In this document: in pieces, positions 51,687-62,459 of the stretch
Position numbering within the stretch: position 1 is the stretch's first letter
Layout of the letters: every line of letters starts with the position of its first letter
Assembly: GCA_963784195.1 (NCBI GenBank)
Contig: CAWARA010000007.1
Span: 1-64,000 of the forward strand
Origin: CAVQAH01 sp963784195
GTDB taxonomy: Bacteria > Acidobacteriota > Vicinamibacteria > Vicinamibacterales > 2-12-FULL-66-21
DNA: 64,000 nucleotides
Direction of reading: 5' to 3'
Notes under the pieces: generated by a model
Seen by the model: only the letters and a program-made list of their open reading frames with translations
Databases searched by the model: none
What the model was told of the DNA's origin: nothing
Position numbers and translations under genes: made by a program

Positions 51687-52550
51687 ATGCTCAGTAGGTC
51701 CGGCCACGCGGGCCGAGTGTCAGAACTCATCATCCGGCGCATCAAGAAGCAGATCTCCGATGGGCGGCTCGCGGCAGGGCACAAGCTGCCGGCCGAGCGC
51801 GAGATGGCGCGAACGCTGAAGACCAGCCGCGTGTCTGTCAGGGAAGCGTACCGTTCTCTCGAGGAGCAGGGGCTCGTTTACATCCTGCGCGGGGCCGAAG
51901 GTGGCGCCTTCATACTCAAGTTCAATCACGAACCGGTCCGCCGATCGCTGTCCCTGGTCCTCGGCATGGGGATGACGTCTCATCAGGAACTGACTGAAGC
52001 GCGAATGCTGATCGAGCCGATGATCGTCAGGCTCGCTGCGCTGCGCGCGCGCCCGCAGGACATTGCAAAACTCGAGCAGGTGTTGATTCAGGAGGAGGAC
52101 GAAGTCCGTCGCAAGGCTGCAGACTCGAGCGCAACCGCCGGTCAGTTCCACCGCGCCGTCGCGGACTGTGCCCGCAATCTTCCGTTAGCAGTGCTCATGA
52201 ACGCATTGGCCGACCTGACGGCGGAGACCGCGTCCGTTCTGGACGCCGGGGTCCGCGCACGGAATCGCCGGCGGAACTGCCGCTATCACCGCCAGATTTT
52301 CGACGCCATCCAAAGACACGACGCCCAGGCTGCGTACGAGTTGATGGTTCAGCACGTGGGCGACATCCAGGGTCGCGTGGCGCGGACGATGAAGAAGCAG
52401 GCGCGCCATCATCCGTGCGCCCCGCTCACTGCCGCGGCGTCATTACCCACCGCACGCGCGCGGGCATCCTCGAACGGACGCCACAACAAAGCAGGCTCGC
52501 CGGACATCCCGGCTCCTGCGGCTGCTGCACCGCGAGGGACCCGTCGATAG
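51687..52550 (+). CDS. GntR/FadR-type transcriptional regulator (FCD domain)
   Basis: A 287-residue regulator. The N-terminal winged helix reads LAAGHKLPAEREMARTLKTSRVSVREAYRSLEEQGLV, the classic GntR signature. The C-terminal all-helical FCD domain has ARMLIEPMIVRLAA, QFHRAVADCARN and CRYHRQIFDAIQRHDAQAAYELMVQHV, with the histidines expected to hold a metal. A basic, low-complexity tail of about 45 residues follows. The ATG at 51687 is used; an in-frame start exists at 51597. It lies 163 bases after the aldolase gene. An inverted repeat GTAGTA/TACTAC (51540-51561) lies upstream and could be an autoregulatory site. Such proteins usually sense acids such as lactate, pyruvate or sugar acids. 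Confidence 0.88.
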   Translation: MLSRSGHAGRVSELIIRRIKKQISDGRLAAGHKLPAEREMARTLKTSRVSVREAYRSLEEQGLVYILRGAEGGAFILKFNHEPVRRSLSLVLGMGMTSHQELTEARMLIEPMIVRLAALRARPQDIAKLEQVLIQEEDEVRRKAADSSATAGQFHRAVADCARNLPLAVLMNALADLTAETASVLDAGVRARNRRRNCRYHRQIFDAIQRHDAQAAYELMVQHVGDIQGRVARTMKKQARHHPCAPLTAAASLPTARARASSNGRHNKAGSPDIPAPAAAAPRGTRR

Positions 52551-52597
52551 ACGCGACCTCCCTTCGCGGCTGTACGTTTCAGTTCGGCGCATCGTGC

Positions 52598-54479
52598 TTA
52601 TCGAACGGCGCCGCCGGAGAACATTCCCGAGGACTGTGTCCCCTCGAGGTTCCCCCACGCGGTTGACTGCGAGGTTGTGCCGGCGGCGCCCCACACGACG
52701 GCGTCGCCGTTGACCGTCCCGATCGTGCCGGCTCCCCAGACAACAGCTTGTCCCCACGACTGGGGATCGGTCCACACGAGGTTGCTGCCCCAGACAACCG
52801 CGCTGCTCCACGTCGTGTTGCTCCCCCAGACCACCGCTGTTCCCCAGGCAGCCTCACGCATGTCGACCGTGCTGCCCCACACAACGGCACTGCCCCAGAC
52901 AACCGCCTGCTGCCACGCCAGGTTCTCATCGCCAATCCGCGTCCAGGGGGAGGGAATCGTCCTCAGCCATGGTGTTCCCTGCGGGGCCGACGTATCGGCG
53001 GCCACGGCCAGATCGATCGCTCCCGATCCGTTGATCGCATCCGCCGCCCTGTGTGAGCGGGTCGTAGTGGACAGCCAGCTGATTCCGCACGGGAAACGCG
53101 CTGTATTGCAGCAGCGCCTTCACCGCGTTCGGCGTGATCGACGGATGCCTCGGGAAGTCGTTGGCCTCGCGGTTCCCCTCGAGCATCAGGGCTACGACGC
53201 CCGTGGTGACCGCCGTCGCCATGCTCGTTCCGCTCAGGCGCATGTAGTCTGCGTCGGCGGACTTGAGCTGCGGGTAGGTCTTATACAAAGTCCCGCGCTT
53301 GGCGGCTGCGGCGGAGATGTTGTGCCCCGGCGCGACGACGTCTGGTTTGACGAGCGCGTCGTACCAGGTGGGACCACGTGAGCTGTAGTCAGGGATCCAG
53401 TCGTCGCTCCGCGACACTGTGTCTTCGGTGCGGAGCGCTCCGACGGTGATGGCGGATGGCGCGTTGCCAGGCGACGTGACGCCCGCGTACCCCGGAAGTC
53501 CGGTTGTCGGGTTTTTCCCGAAGTTCCCAGCCGCCGCGACGACAATCACGCCGGCGCGCACGGCGCGCTCGACTGCCTGCACCAGCGGATCCGAGGATGC
53601 CGGCTCGTAGATCGGGTGTCCAAGCGAAAGATTGATGATGTCGATCCCGAGTCTGTCTCGATTTGCGACCGCGAAGTCGACCGCGCGAATGACGTCGCTC
53701 GTCCAGCCCGCACCGTCCTTGTCGAGGACCTTCAGGATGACGAAATCGACTCGAGGCGCCAGACCGCGGTATTCACGCGACGATGACAATGCGCCCGAGC
53801 CTCCAATGGTACCGGCGACGTGGGTGCCATGTCCGTAATCGTCGTATGGGCTCGTGGCGATACCCCCACGAGTGAAGTCATAGAACCCCGTCACGCGGCC
53901 GGTGAACTCCGAGGACATCTCGAGGCCGGAATCGATCACGGCCACGCCGATACCCCGGCCGGACCAGGGCCCTTTCACGCCCAGTGTCTCCCGCAGCACG
54001 GCTGGCGGGACCGGCGCCCCTTGCGTGTCCGCGCCGTTTGGCAGGAGCACCGAGCCGACGACCTCTACCAGCCCGCCGACCGTTCTGAGCACGCCTCCGA
54101 GCAGTCCGCCCAACAACTTCGCTTCGACGACAGCATCTGTCGAGACCGACACGACGCCTTCGCGCGTCGCCAACGTGTCGAGATCGTCGGCGTGAACGAC
54201 CGCCGTGAGTGCGTCGATCGACTCGTGATCCGCGATGATCTGATCGCCGTGATCCGCAAGGGTGCGCTTCAGTGCGGTGCGCTCGCCTGAGCGCGCGCGG
54301 ATGATGACGCGCTGCGATTCCTTTCGCCCGGCATCGAGCGCCGCGCGCAGGTTGATGTCGAGTTTCTGGCGATCTCGCGGCTGGCGCGGAGCGGCCGCCG
54401 TTCCGTGAATATCTCCCGCCGCTCCAAGAGTGACGACTATCGCGATTGCAGCTGAAATCTTTCGCCAGGTTCCCTTCAC
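52598..54479 (-). CDS. Exported S8 (subtilisin-like) protease with VVWGS repeats, one frameshift
   Basis: GTG at 54479 follows GGAAAGG and opens a signal peptide (AAIAIVVTLGAAG). The catalytic triad is visible: Asp in GVAVIDSGLEM, His in YGHGTHVAGT, Ser in LSGTSMATAV; the oxyanion Asn is in AAAGNFGKN. An inhibitor-I9-like propeptide precedes it (RVIIRARSGERTALKRTLAD). Near 53045 the frame shifts; the true tail continues GAIDLAVAADTSAP and then about nine units of A-V-V-W-G-S or A-W-G-x in about 90 residues, ending at 52598. Such tails occur in acidobacterial S8 proteases and may anchor or cap the enzyme; their role is unknown. Repaired length is about 627 residues. Confidence 0.87.
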
Positions 54480-54765
54480 GTTGACACCTTTCCCTTGCGT
54501 GGAGCGACAGCTCCGGCAGCTGAAGCCGGCACTCGCGATTGAGCAAGTGGAACGCCAAAGCGCACGCGCCACGATCGAGGAGGTAACGTGCTAAGTCCTT
54601 AGAGAATTAGGGGGATGTCTGGCTGCAGGAGGAAGTCGTCGCAGCAACAGATTAGGTGCCGCAAGAGAACACGTGTCTTGCTGAAATGCGCCTTAACCCG
54701 CAGCAATCAGGACAGATAACTACGGAACGTCACGAGATGGCACACCACTGTGCCATTCCGAGACC

Positions 54766-56645
54766 TCAGGTCTGTGCGGCGACGAAGGGAATCATGCCGC
54801 TGGAGGCAGTGGCGTGCGCGGCGGCCTGCGCAAGTCGATGATGCGTGTCGGCAAACGCGTTGACCTCTCGAGCATAAAAGCTCAAGACGGCGATAAGACG
54901 GCCATCAGCTTCGACCGGCACGGCCAGCGCGCTGCGCAACTCGCTCAGGTCTCGCGCGGACGATTCGAGGTCGAGCCGCGCGTCCGAGTTCATGATCGGC
55001 TGGCGGGTTGCCGCAACCCAGCCGCTGAGCCGTTCGCCCACCGGAATCCGAGCGTCCCGAAGATCGATCGCGCCATCACCGACCGCATGGACCGCGACGA
55101 GAGCGTCGCGCCGCTGGTCGTAGCCGTACAGGACGAACGTGGAGGCTGGAATTCGGGTCCGGAGATGGCACCAGAGGCTCTCCCCGACGTGCTCCGTCGA
55201 CAGTGTTCCCGCGAGCGTGCGGCCGAGATGGTAGAAGGTCTGCAGATCCTGGAGTTCACGATCGGCTGGCGGCTGCGGCGAGGACGCCGTTCCGCTAGGC
55301 GTCGCCGGCACCGTCGACGCATTCGCGGCAACATCGAATGAGAATGCCTCGTGCATCTCGACGAAGGCGTCGACCACGCGTGGATCGTACATACCGCCGC
55401 GGCGTTCCAGGATGATCTTCAGCGCATCGCGATCCTCGAGGCGCGGGCGGTAGGGACGGTGCGACGTCAGCGCGTCGAAGCAGTCGACAACCGACAAGAT
55501 GCGTGCGCCAATCGGAATTGCTTCACCGGTGAGACCGTCTGGATAGCCCGTTCCGTCCCAATTCTCGTGATGGTGTCGAACGATCGGTACGACGGGTACG
55601 GGAACCCTACGACCGAGAGGATGTCCGCGCCCGCCGGTGCATGACGCTTCATCACTTCGAACTCCGATGGCGTCAGGCGTCCGGGCTTGTTCAGGATGTG
55701 CTCAGGGACCGACAGCTTACCGACATCGTGCAGCAGCGACGCTGCCTTGATCGCCTGCAGTTGGTCCTCGTCGGTGACCCCAAGCGCCCGGGCGAGGCGA
55801 ACCGACTCTGTCTGGACACGTCGGATGTGATCGTGCGTGACCTGATCCTTGGCGTCGACCGCCTGCGCGAGCGCTTCTATCACGGCGACGTACACCCGGT
55901 TCACCTGACCAAAATGACCGACCTGATCCTGTGCGCGTCCAAGCGCATGTCTGAACGTCGTATACAGGATGACCGGGAGCGGGACTATCAGGATGAGTAT
56001 CTCGACCGCGCTGATTGAGGATTGGATCCGCTGCAGCATGAGCAACGGCACCGCCGCCAGCACTCCCCCGAGATGGGTCACCCAGAGCCCGAGAAAGTGG
56101 CTGCGCCACACGCCGACGATCGACAGGCGCCGCTCGAGGCCCACGGCCATTGCGACAAGTCCCGTGTTCACCACGTAGTTGACCGCGCCGAAGAGCGCCA
56201 GGAGGCCGACGAGGCGGACGACGTCCCACGGCCCGCCGAGGAGAGGACGCCCGCCGGCAAGCGCGAAGAACACCTGGGCGGCAGTCCAGGTCGCGATGGC
56301 GGGCGCCGCGATGTTGAACAGGACTCGGTATGCCGTCCGCCGGGAGCTGGCGAACCAGAAGGACAGCACGAGCCCGTCCAAGGCTGCCGTGATCGCGCCG
56401 GCTGCGGGACCGAAGAGCACCGCCGCAGCGATGTTGAACGTGTCGGAGATCGAGAAACTGATCTCCATCGAGGGAATCCGCAGCATGACCCAGCCGGTGC
56501 TGACTGTCAGACCGGCGAGAATCAGCCAGCGCGCATCAAAGGGATGACTGAGAAGGTGCCAGACGGAATGCGTCAGCACCGCGGCGCCAAGCACAATGAC
56601 CGCGAAGACGTAGACCGCAGCGGTTCGGCTGAGGGAGGCTGTCAC
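54766..56645 (-). CDS. Membrane HD-GYP phosphodiesterase with C-terminal GAF domain, one frameshift
   Basis: N-terminal region of about seven membrane helices (from VYVFAVIVLGAAVLTH to ILILIVPLPVILYTTF), then an HD-GYP domain: HDHIRRVQTESVRLARALG, LLHDVGKLSVPEHIL, then after a frame change near 55600 the diagnostic HHHENWDGTGYP and ARILSVVDCFDALTSHRPYRPR. A linker leads to a GAF domain (LQTFYHLGRTLAGTLSTEHV; LRSALAVPVEADGRLIAVLSFY). HD-GYP enzymes degrade cyclic di-GMP. The GTG at 56645 is a likely start; a longer frame opens at 56690. The break lies in the HD-GYP core, so the enzyme works only if the break is a sequence error. Repaired length is about 627 residues. Confidence 0.87.
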
Positions 56646-56791
56646 GGCCCGATTACTAATTTGAAATCGCGCCGACGGAATTCGACACACCCGAGAGCGT
56701 TCTCGACGTAACGCAGCACCAGACGTGTAAGACGGCGACGATCAGGACGGGTAGCAAGACCCGCGCCGTAAACTGGATGGGGCGCGGCCGC

Positions 56792-57784
56792 TCAGATTCT
56801 GAACCCTTCCAGCGTCTCGGGGGCGAAAAGCTCCGATGGCACGAGCAGGCGCTTCGACAGCCCCTGTTCGTGCGAGTAGCGCAGAAACGTGGCGAGCGCC
56901 TGGTCGTTGCGCGGTAGTCCGTACGGCCAGAAGTCCTCCCCCATCTCGCGCCGGGTCGCCTCGACGTGTGCCGTCAGCCACGGCAGCATCCCCTTCAAGG
57001 CGGCGGTCTCGTAGAGATCGGCGTAGGTTTCCTGCTGCGCGGCACGAAACGCTTTGTAGAGAGATTGCGCCACCCACCGATGCGCCTCGTACAGCTCGCG
57101 ACGGATCACGAGCGTGTGCATGATCGGAAAGATCCCGGTCCGCCGGAAGTAATCCTGCTCAACCGGCATGAAGTCGTCGAAGAGCCGCTTCACACGGCCG
57201 TCGCCCCGGCGAAAGCTCGACGGCATCCGGGCGGTGTAAAGCGCATCTATTTCGCCTGCCGACAGCATCGCCGACAGCGTCTGATCGGGACCGATGCGCT
57301 GAACCCGAATCTGTGGCGGCAGGTCGAGCCTCAGCTTCTCGGGCCGTCCGGGCTCCTCTTCCCCGCCGGTGAAATAGGTGACGCTGTCGATCGGCAGCGC
57401 GTGCTCATCCGCCAGGATCCCGCGGATCCACACGCCCGCGGTCATCTGATATTCAGGCGTACCAACCCGCTTGCCGGCGAGATCGCGCGGCTCGCGAATC
57501 CCGCTGCCGGCATGCACGTAGATGCAGGAATGCCGGAACATGCGCGACGGGAAGACCGGAACCGCGATGAACGGCCTGTCTGCGCTGAAGAGCGTCATCA
57601 CGTAAGACGACAGCGACATTTCCGCCACATCGAACTCGCGATGCCGCAGCATGCGGAAAAATGTCTCTTCAACCGGCAGATTCAGATAGTTGAGGTCGAT
57701 GCCGTCCGGCGGCATGCGTCCCTCGACGAGGGCGCGCGTGCGGTCGTAATTCCAGCACGCCAGGGTCAGTCTGAGTTTGGTCAC
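56792..57784 (-). CDS. 4,5-dihydroxyphthalate decarboxylase-like / substrate-binding protein
   Basis: A 330-residue protein of the family that includes phthalate-pathway 4,5-dihydroxyphthalate decarboxylase and NMT1/THI5-like binding proteins. Shared phrases are LTLACWNYDRTRALVEGR, EETFFRMLRHREFDVAEMSLSSY and GKRVGTPEYQMTAGVWIRG. No signal peptide, which favours an enzyme over a periplasmic binding protein. The GTG start lies only 5 bases after a TATACT -10 box. A truncated second copy of its first 40 residues, with the same promoter, is at 62329-62454. Together with the LigJ-like gene it suggests aromatic acid breakdown. Confidence 0.83.
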   Translation of the reverse strand: MTKLRLTLACWNYDRTRALVEGRMPPDGIDLNYLNLPVEETFFRMLRHREFDVAEMSLSSYVMTLFSADRPFIAVPVFPSRMFRHSCIYVHAGSGIREPRDLAGKRVGTPEYQMTAGVWIRGILADEHALPIDSVTYFTGGEEEPGRPEKLRLDLPPQIRVQRIGPDQTLSAMLSAGEIDALYTARMPSSFRRGDGRVKRLFDDFMPVEQDYFRRTGIFPIMHTLVIRRELYEAHRWVAQSLYKAFRAAQQETYADLYETAALKGMLPWLTAHVEATRREMGEDFWPYGLPRNDQALATFLRYSHEQGLSKRLLVPSELFAPETLEGFRI

Positions 57785-57789
57785 GAGAA

Positions 57790-57798
57790 AGTATATTC
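57790..57798 (-). promoter_or_regulatory. Promoter of a probably leaderless transcript
   Basis: On the minus strand, GAATATACT (57798-57790) holds the -10 box TATACT (57795-57790). Only 5 bases separate it from the GTG start at 57784, so transcription would begin at or beside the start codon. The same block precedes the truncated copy at 62454. Confidence 0.6.
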
Positions 57799-57834
57799 CG
57801 CGCTATCAGGCCCAGTTCCAGCTCAAGGCGTTCG

Positions 57835-59217
57835 CTACATCCTGATCCAGCAGAACTCTTTCGTCAGCGGGGCCGCATTCATCCGGCGCGACCCGTCCGC
57901 CGTGATGACGATGTTGTTGGAGTGGTTGTAGCCGTAGCCTCCGTCGATGTTGTACAGGCCAGGCTCATTGGAGAACATCATGCCCTCCGCGAGAACCGTC
58001 GCGTCACCGAGCGCGATGTAAGGCGGCTGATGTCCTTCCATACCCTCGCCGTGGGCCGGGCGGTGATACAGGTACTTCTCCATGCCGGCCTTCTTCGCGA
58101 TCTGGAGCACTTTCTCGGCCACGTCCCGGCATGCGACGCCCGGCTTCGAGAACTCGGCCTGCGCGAGGGTCATCTCGGTGTGGACTTCCCACATGCGACG
58201 GCCCGGATCCGGAATTGGCTCGACGTGTAGGGCGCGGTAGCCTTCACCGCCGTAACCCCCGACGCGCATCACGCTGGCGATCTGAATCGCATCGCCACGC
58301 TCGATCCGCTTGCGGAAGTACTGGTTCGGGTGGGGGTAGGCGGTAGCGATGCCGGCGCGCACCTGGCTGATGCCCAGGTTGAAGCCGACGGCGTTGTGTG
58401 CCCGTCCGGTGGTCTGATAATCGGCGAACACCAGCCCTTCGGCGTACTCCTCGGTCGCGCGGCGAACGGCCGAGTCGTACATCCCGACGCCCTTCTCGGC
58501 GATCAGGTTCCGCGCAAACGCGAGCGTCTTGTCGTGATAGTCGATCGCGACCTGGGTCAGCGCGATCTCTTCGAGTGTCTTGCGCATCCGCATCTCGAGC
58601 AGGATGTCGCCTGCGGGGACGAACACCGCTTTCGGCAGGACGCTGGTCATCGCCTTATGCTGTGACGGTGTCAGCTCGGACTCGACGCCGATCCTGCCCT
58701 CGCCACCGCCCCGCTTCGCGATGCCTTTCAGCATCCACTCCGCCAGATCGACGGTTGGCCCCTTCTCGAATACGAGCTGATTGAAGGGTCCAGCATGTGG
58801 GTAGTCGAAGTACCACTCGAAGTCCTTGATGAACCACTCGCGGTACATGTCGCGATCAAGGCCGGGGCCGAAGATCGCGAGCTCACCCTGCGTCGGAACC
58901 CATAGCCAGACGGGGCGCTCGGTGTTCGTCAGAAAGATCCCTGTCAGATAGTTGTGGTTGGTGCTCTCCTTGAGAACGATTCCGCGCAGGCCGCGCTCGC
59001 CAAGCCGGTTCTGCAGGCGCTGGATCTGCGTCCGGTACCAGGATTGCGTCATTCGAAACGGCTTGCCGCTCGCGGGCGCCGTCTCGAGTTGCAGGCCGGC
59101 CGCGGCGGGTCGCAGAGCGCCTCGGGCAACCCGTTCGATTTCGTCAAACCCGACCATACCGGCCGCGGCCGTGGCCGCGCCCGTCAAGCGGAGAAAGTCA
59201 CGCCGGGATCTGGTCAT
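57835..59217 (-). CDS. M24-family (Xaa-Pro aminopeptidase-like) exported protein, metal site degenerate
   Basis: A 460-residue protein with a Tat signal (SRRDFLRLTGAATAAAGMVGF), a creatinase-like N-terminal domain (QSWYRTQIQRLQNRLGERGLRGIVL) and an M24 'pita-bread' domain. Late features are kept: PAHGEGMEGHQPP and MMFSNEPGLY, followed by GYGYNHSNNIVIT. The strand that normally gives two aspartate metal ligands (D-x-G, then D) reads GDAIQIASVMRVGGYGGEGY, so both aspartates are gone. It may therefore be metal-free like creatinase, or act on another substrate. Tat export implies folding in the cytoplasm. It lies 50 bases upstream of the decarboxylase-like gene on the same strand. Confidence 0.82.
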   Translation of the reverse strand: MTRSRRDFLRLTGAATAAAGMVGFDEIERVARGALRPAAAGLQLETAPASGKPFRMTQSWYRTQIQRLQNRLGERGLRGIVLKESTNHNYLTGIFLTNTERPVWLWVPTQGELAIFGPGLDRDMYREWFIKDFEWYFDYPHAGPFNQLVFEKGPTVDLAEWMLKGIAKRGGGEGRIGVESELTPSQHKAMTSVLPKAVFVPAGDILLEMRMRKTLEEIALTQVAIDYHDKTLAFARNLIAEKGVGMYDSAVRRATEEYAEGLVFADYQTTGRAHNAVGFNLGISQVRAGIATAYPHPNQYFRKRIERGDAIQIASVMRVGGYGGEGYRALHVEPIPDPGRRMWEVHTEMTLAQAEFSKPGVACRDVAEKVLQIAKKAGMEKYLYHRPAHGEGMEGHQPPYIALGDATVLAEGMMFSNEPGLYNIDGGYGYNHSNNIVITADGSRRMNAAPLTKEFCWIRM

Positions 59218-59290
59218 GGCTCCCACTCCTCACGTAAACGCCGCCTGGCCGCGCCGGCCGCTGACAGAGCCGGCCTAATGCGCCAGGGCC

Positions 59291-59360
59291 TATGGGCAAT
59301 GGGCGATGGGAAAACGTATTTGTTCCCCTTGCGCCCATCGCCCATCGCCCATCGCCCATT
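59291..59360. repeat. Inverted repeat of GATGGGC units, family E
   Basis: The left arm (59291-59314) has ATGGGCAATGGGCGATGGG; the right arm (59331-59360) has GCCCATCGCCCATCGCCCAT, with four complementary units. It lies between the M24 gene start and the broken TonB receptor end. It shares its unit with the array at 47156-47216. Confidence 0.9.
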
Positions 59361-59381
59361 CGGAACGTGCGCAGCGTCCTG

Positions 59382-62229
59382 CTAGAAGCGCGCTGTCACG
59401 CCGAAGCGCACGATGCGCGGCGCGAGGATGCGTGAGGGACGCCCGACAGTGGAGCCTATGGCCTCGTTCTGCAGCAACACGTGATTGGCATTGAGCAGGT
59501 TAAAGAGGTCCACTGTTCCTTCGAGTTGGGTGCGGCCCAGGTTGAATCGCTTCGCGACGCGAAGATCGACGAACTGGCTCACGGTTTCGGTCCGGTCCTC
59601 TCCGCGCGGCTGCACCCACACGGTCTCGCTGCCCTGTGCGAGTCCGGCGATCGTGACCGTCCGCGTGAGCGGGTCGCCGTCGCGCGCGGTGTATTTCCCG
59701 GAGACGATCATCTCGTACGGCAGCCTGTAGCTTCCCGAGAGCGTGAACGCCCATGGGATATCGGTGAAGATGGCGGAGTTATCGCGGTTCAACCGGAAGT
59801 TGGGATTGTTGAGGTCGGTATTGCTCCCGGGATCGGTGTACGTGCCGCTGTGGGCGAAGCCTTCGTGCTGCTGCAGCGTCAGCCCGGCCAGCATCTGCCA
59901 CCGGTTGGAGAGCTTCTTATTGAGGCTGATGGTCACGCCGTCGTAGTCGCTCTGCAACTCCTCAGCATTCGTGATGACGCGGTTGCGAACGGCGGCCAGC
60001 GACGGATTCGAGGTTGTAGACGGTGATCGTTTGCGGCCCGCGCTCCGGATCTGAGTAGCTGCGTTCGACCGGTGTGTAAGCCGAGGCCGGCCGCGCGAGA
60101 TCGAGAATCGCGAGACCGTTGCGGTGGTGGCGGCGGTGATAGCTCACTGAGACCGCGAAATCGCGCGACAGCGTGTGGTCGATGCCGACGTTGAACTCCT
60201 CGCTGAAGGGCCTGGAGGCTTCCGAGTCCATGCTCGGGAACACTGCGTTGAAGCCAGTGAACGTGGCAAAGTTCAACTCGCCCTCATCCAGGCGCAGGTT
60301 TCCGTTGCCGTCGGTCCACGGAATCAGCACGTTGATGCGCGCGTTCGGGTTGACGCCTTCCGCGATCTCCGACCCGAACTGGTTGTAGAAGCGCCCGTAA
60401 TACGCCTTCACAGCCGTCCGGCCGTTGCCAAAGAGGTCGTACGAGAGGCCGATGCGCGGCGCGACGTTGCAGGTTGAAGTCGAAGACGTCCGTCTTCGGG
60501 AAGCGATCGCTCGCCGACGAACGTCCCGGCGGGGCTTGATTGCGCCGGCAAGAAAGCCTGCACGCCGTCAAGGCGCACGCCGAAGTTGATGGTGGCGCGG
60601 TCGATCACCCAGCGATCCTGCGCGAACACGGCCCAGGTCTGGAGACGGTGATCGGATTGCACGGGCGTATTGGCGATCTGCGCGCGCAGAGGTTCGCCGT
60701 CGTCCAGCTCAAGGAACATGATCGCCGTTCCGAATCGCGGTCGTACTGCATCTTTTCCCACGACAGCTGCAGGCCGAACTTGAAGTCGTGCGCCCCGATG
60801 CCCAGGCGATCCGCGAAGTAGCCGAGCGTCGCGTTCGCCTGATAGCGGTGGTTCGGGTTGAGCGATTGCTCGACAGCGGCGTTGACGATGCGTGTTGCGG
60901 GCGATGTCGCGCACGGAAATGTCGGTCGCGGTCGACTTCATCCTGATAGCGGGTCGGAAACATGCCCCACATCCGGCCGAATCGCGCGTCGAGCACCATC
61001 GATTGCCCGACGACGTGGTTGACCTGGGCGACGTAGTTCTGGGCCGGCTGATCCTGCAGCACCGTCGCCTTGTCCTCGACGAAGAGGATACGGCGCATCC
61101 CGGCGATGGAAGCGGTACTTCAGGTTCCGGTTGAACATGAACGAGGTCCTGGTATTCGATGTCGACTTGCCACGTCGCTTTGCCCATGTAGTTGTCGATT
61201 CGGTTGTCGTCGATCGCCTGGCTGCCGTCGGCGTTGAGCGCGCCAATCTGGAACTGGTCGAGGCGCCAGCGCCGCAGAGCGCCGAAGAACCAGAGCCTGT
61301 CGCGCTTGAAGGGGCCCCCGACCGTCGCGCTCGAGTCGTAGGAGATATCGATCGGATTGCCGGCCGCGCCGGTCTGCTGGCACCAGGCGCCAGCCCGAGT
61401 CGCGTTCGCAGGTCATCGTCGATATTGTTGCCTTGCAGAGTGTCATTCATGAAGTAGAAGTTGTGCATCGCTCGCGAAGCGGTTGCCGCCGGACTTCGTG
61501 ACCATGTTCATGAAGACGCCGCTGACGTCGCTTTCCGCCGTGCCCGACGCCGTCTGCATGTTGTATTCCTGGTACATCTCGAAGCCGTAGTACTGCATGG
61601 TGGAGCCGCCGGTGCCGCCGCCCCAGTTCGTCTTGAGGCCGTCAATCGAGAACGACTTCTGACTGTCGGCTGACCGAAAGCTTCGAGGTTGTACTGCTGC
61701 ATGCCTTCGGTGCCGCCGACGTCGAGACGGCCGGTGACGACGCCAGGTACGAGCCCGCCATCACCCAGGGATTCCGGCCGGTCGGGATCGGATCGAAGAT
61801 CTCCTTGTCGATGTTGGTCTGGGTGGTGGTCGATGTGACGTCAACAACCGGCGAGTCGCCGCTGACGGTGACCGTCTCTTTGACGCCTCCGACCGCGAGA
61901 TCGACGTCGAGCCGGGTTGTCGCGGCCACCAGCACTCGAATCTCGTCGCGCTTCAAGGTCGTGAAGCCGGCAAGTTCGTACGTAACGGTGTAGGTGCCGG
62001 GCGGCAGCGACGCGAACTGATACGAGCCGCTTTCACCGCTGACCGTCGTCCGCGCGCCGCCAATGAGGGCGGGACTGGCCACCGCGATCGTGACACCTGG
62101 AAGAACGTTTCCTCCTGTGTCCTGCACGATGCCCGAGAGCGTCCCTGTCTGCTGCGCAACGGCCGCAGTGGGAGCGGCGAAGAAGCTCAGCAACACGACG
62201 AACAGAGTCCGGAATAGAAGCCTGGACAT
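59382..62229 (-). pseudogene. TonB-dependent receptor, Oar type, heavily frameshifted
   Basis: The ATG at 62229 opens a signal peptide (RTLFVVLLSFFAAPTAAVAQ) and a regulatory-like domain (GTLSGIVQDTGGNVLPGVTI). The frame is then lost repeatedly: pieces in different frames cover 61740-61508 (plug; EMYQEYNMQTASGTAESDV), 61468-60938, 61098-60709, 60790-60480, 60411-59962 and 59957-59382, ending RIVRFGVTARF. At least seven frame changes are needed in 2.85 kb, far more than in neighbouring genes. This is the best candidate in the window for a truly dead gene, although low-quality sequence is possible. Confidence 0.85.
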
Positions 62230-62328
62230 GGAATCCTCCCGGCGCGTCAGTAGCCGAGTTGAAAGGCGTTCACATGGGACGCATGCTAACGCCGTTCAGG
62301 ATGTCGGGGCAAGTGAACGGCGACCGTC

Positions 62329-62454
62329 TCAGATCCTGTTCAACTGACAGGAAAGATAGTTGAGCTCGATGCCATCCGGCTGCATCCGGCCTTCGAGGAG
62401 CGCGCGGGTGCGGTCGTAGTTCCAGCAGGCGAGCGTCAGTCTCAGTTTGCCCAC
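62329..62454 (-). pseudogene. Truncated duplicate of the dihydroxyphthalate decarboxylase-like gene
   Basis: The GTG at 62454 begins GKLRLTLACWNYDRTRALLE, nearly identical to the first residues of the gene at 57784, and similarity continues to about residue 34 (GIELNYL). It then stops within 8 unrelated residues. The upstream promoter block is also duplicated. It looks like the end of a segmental duplication. Confidence 0.88.
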
Positions 62455-62459
62455 GAGGA

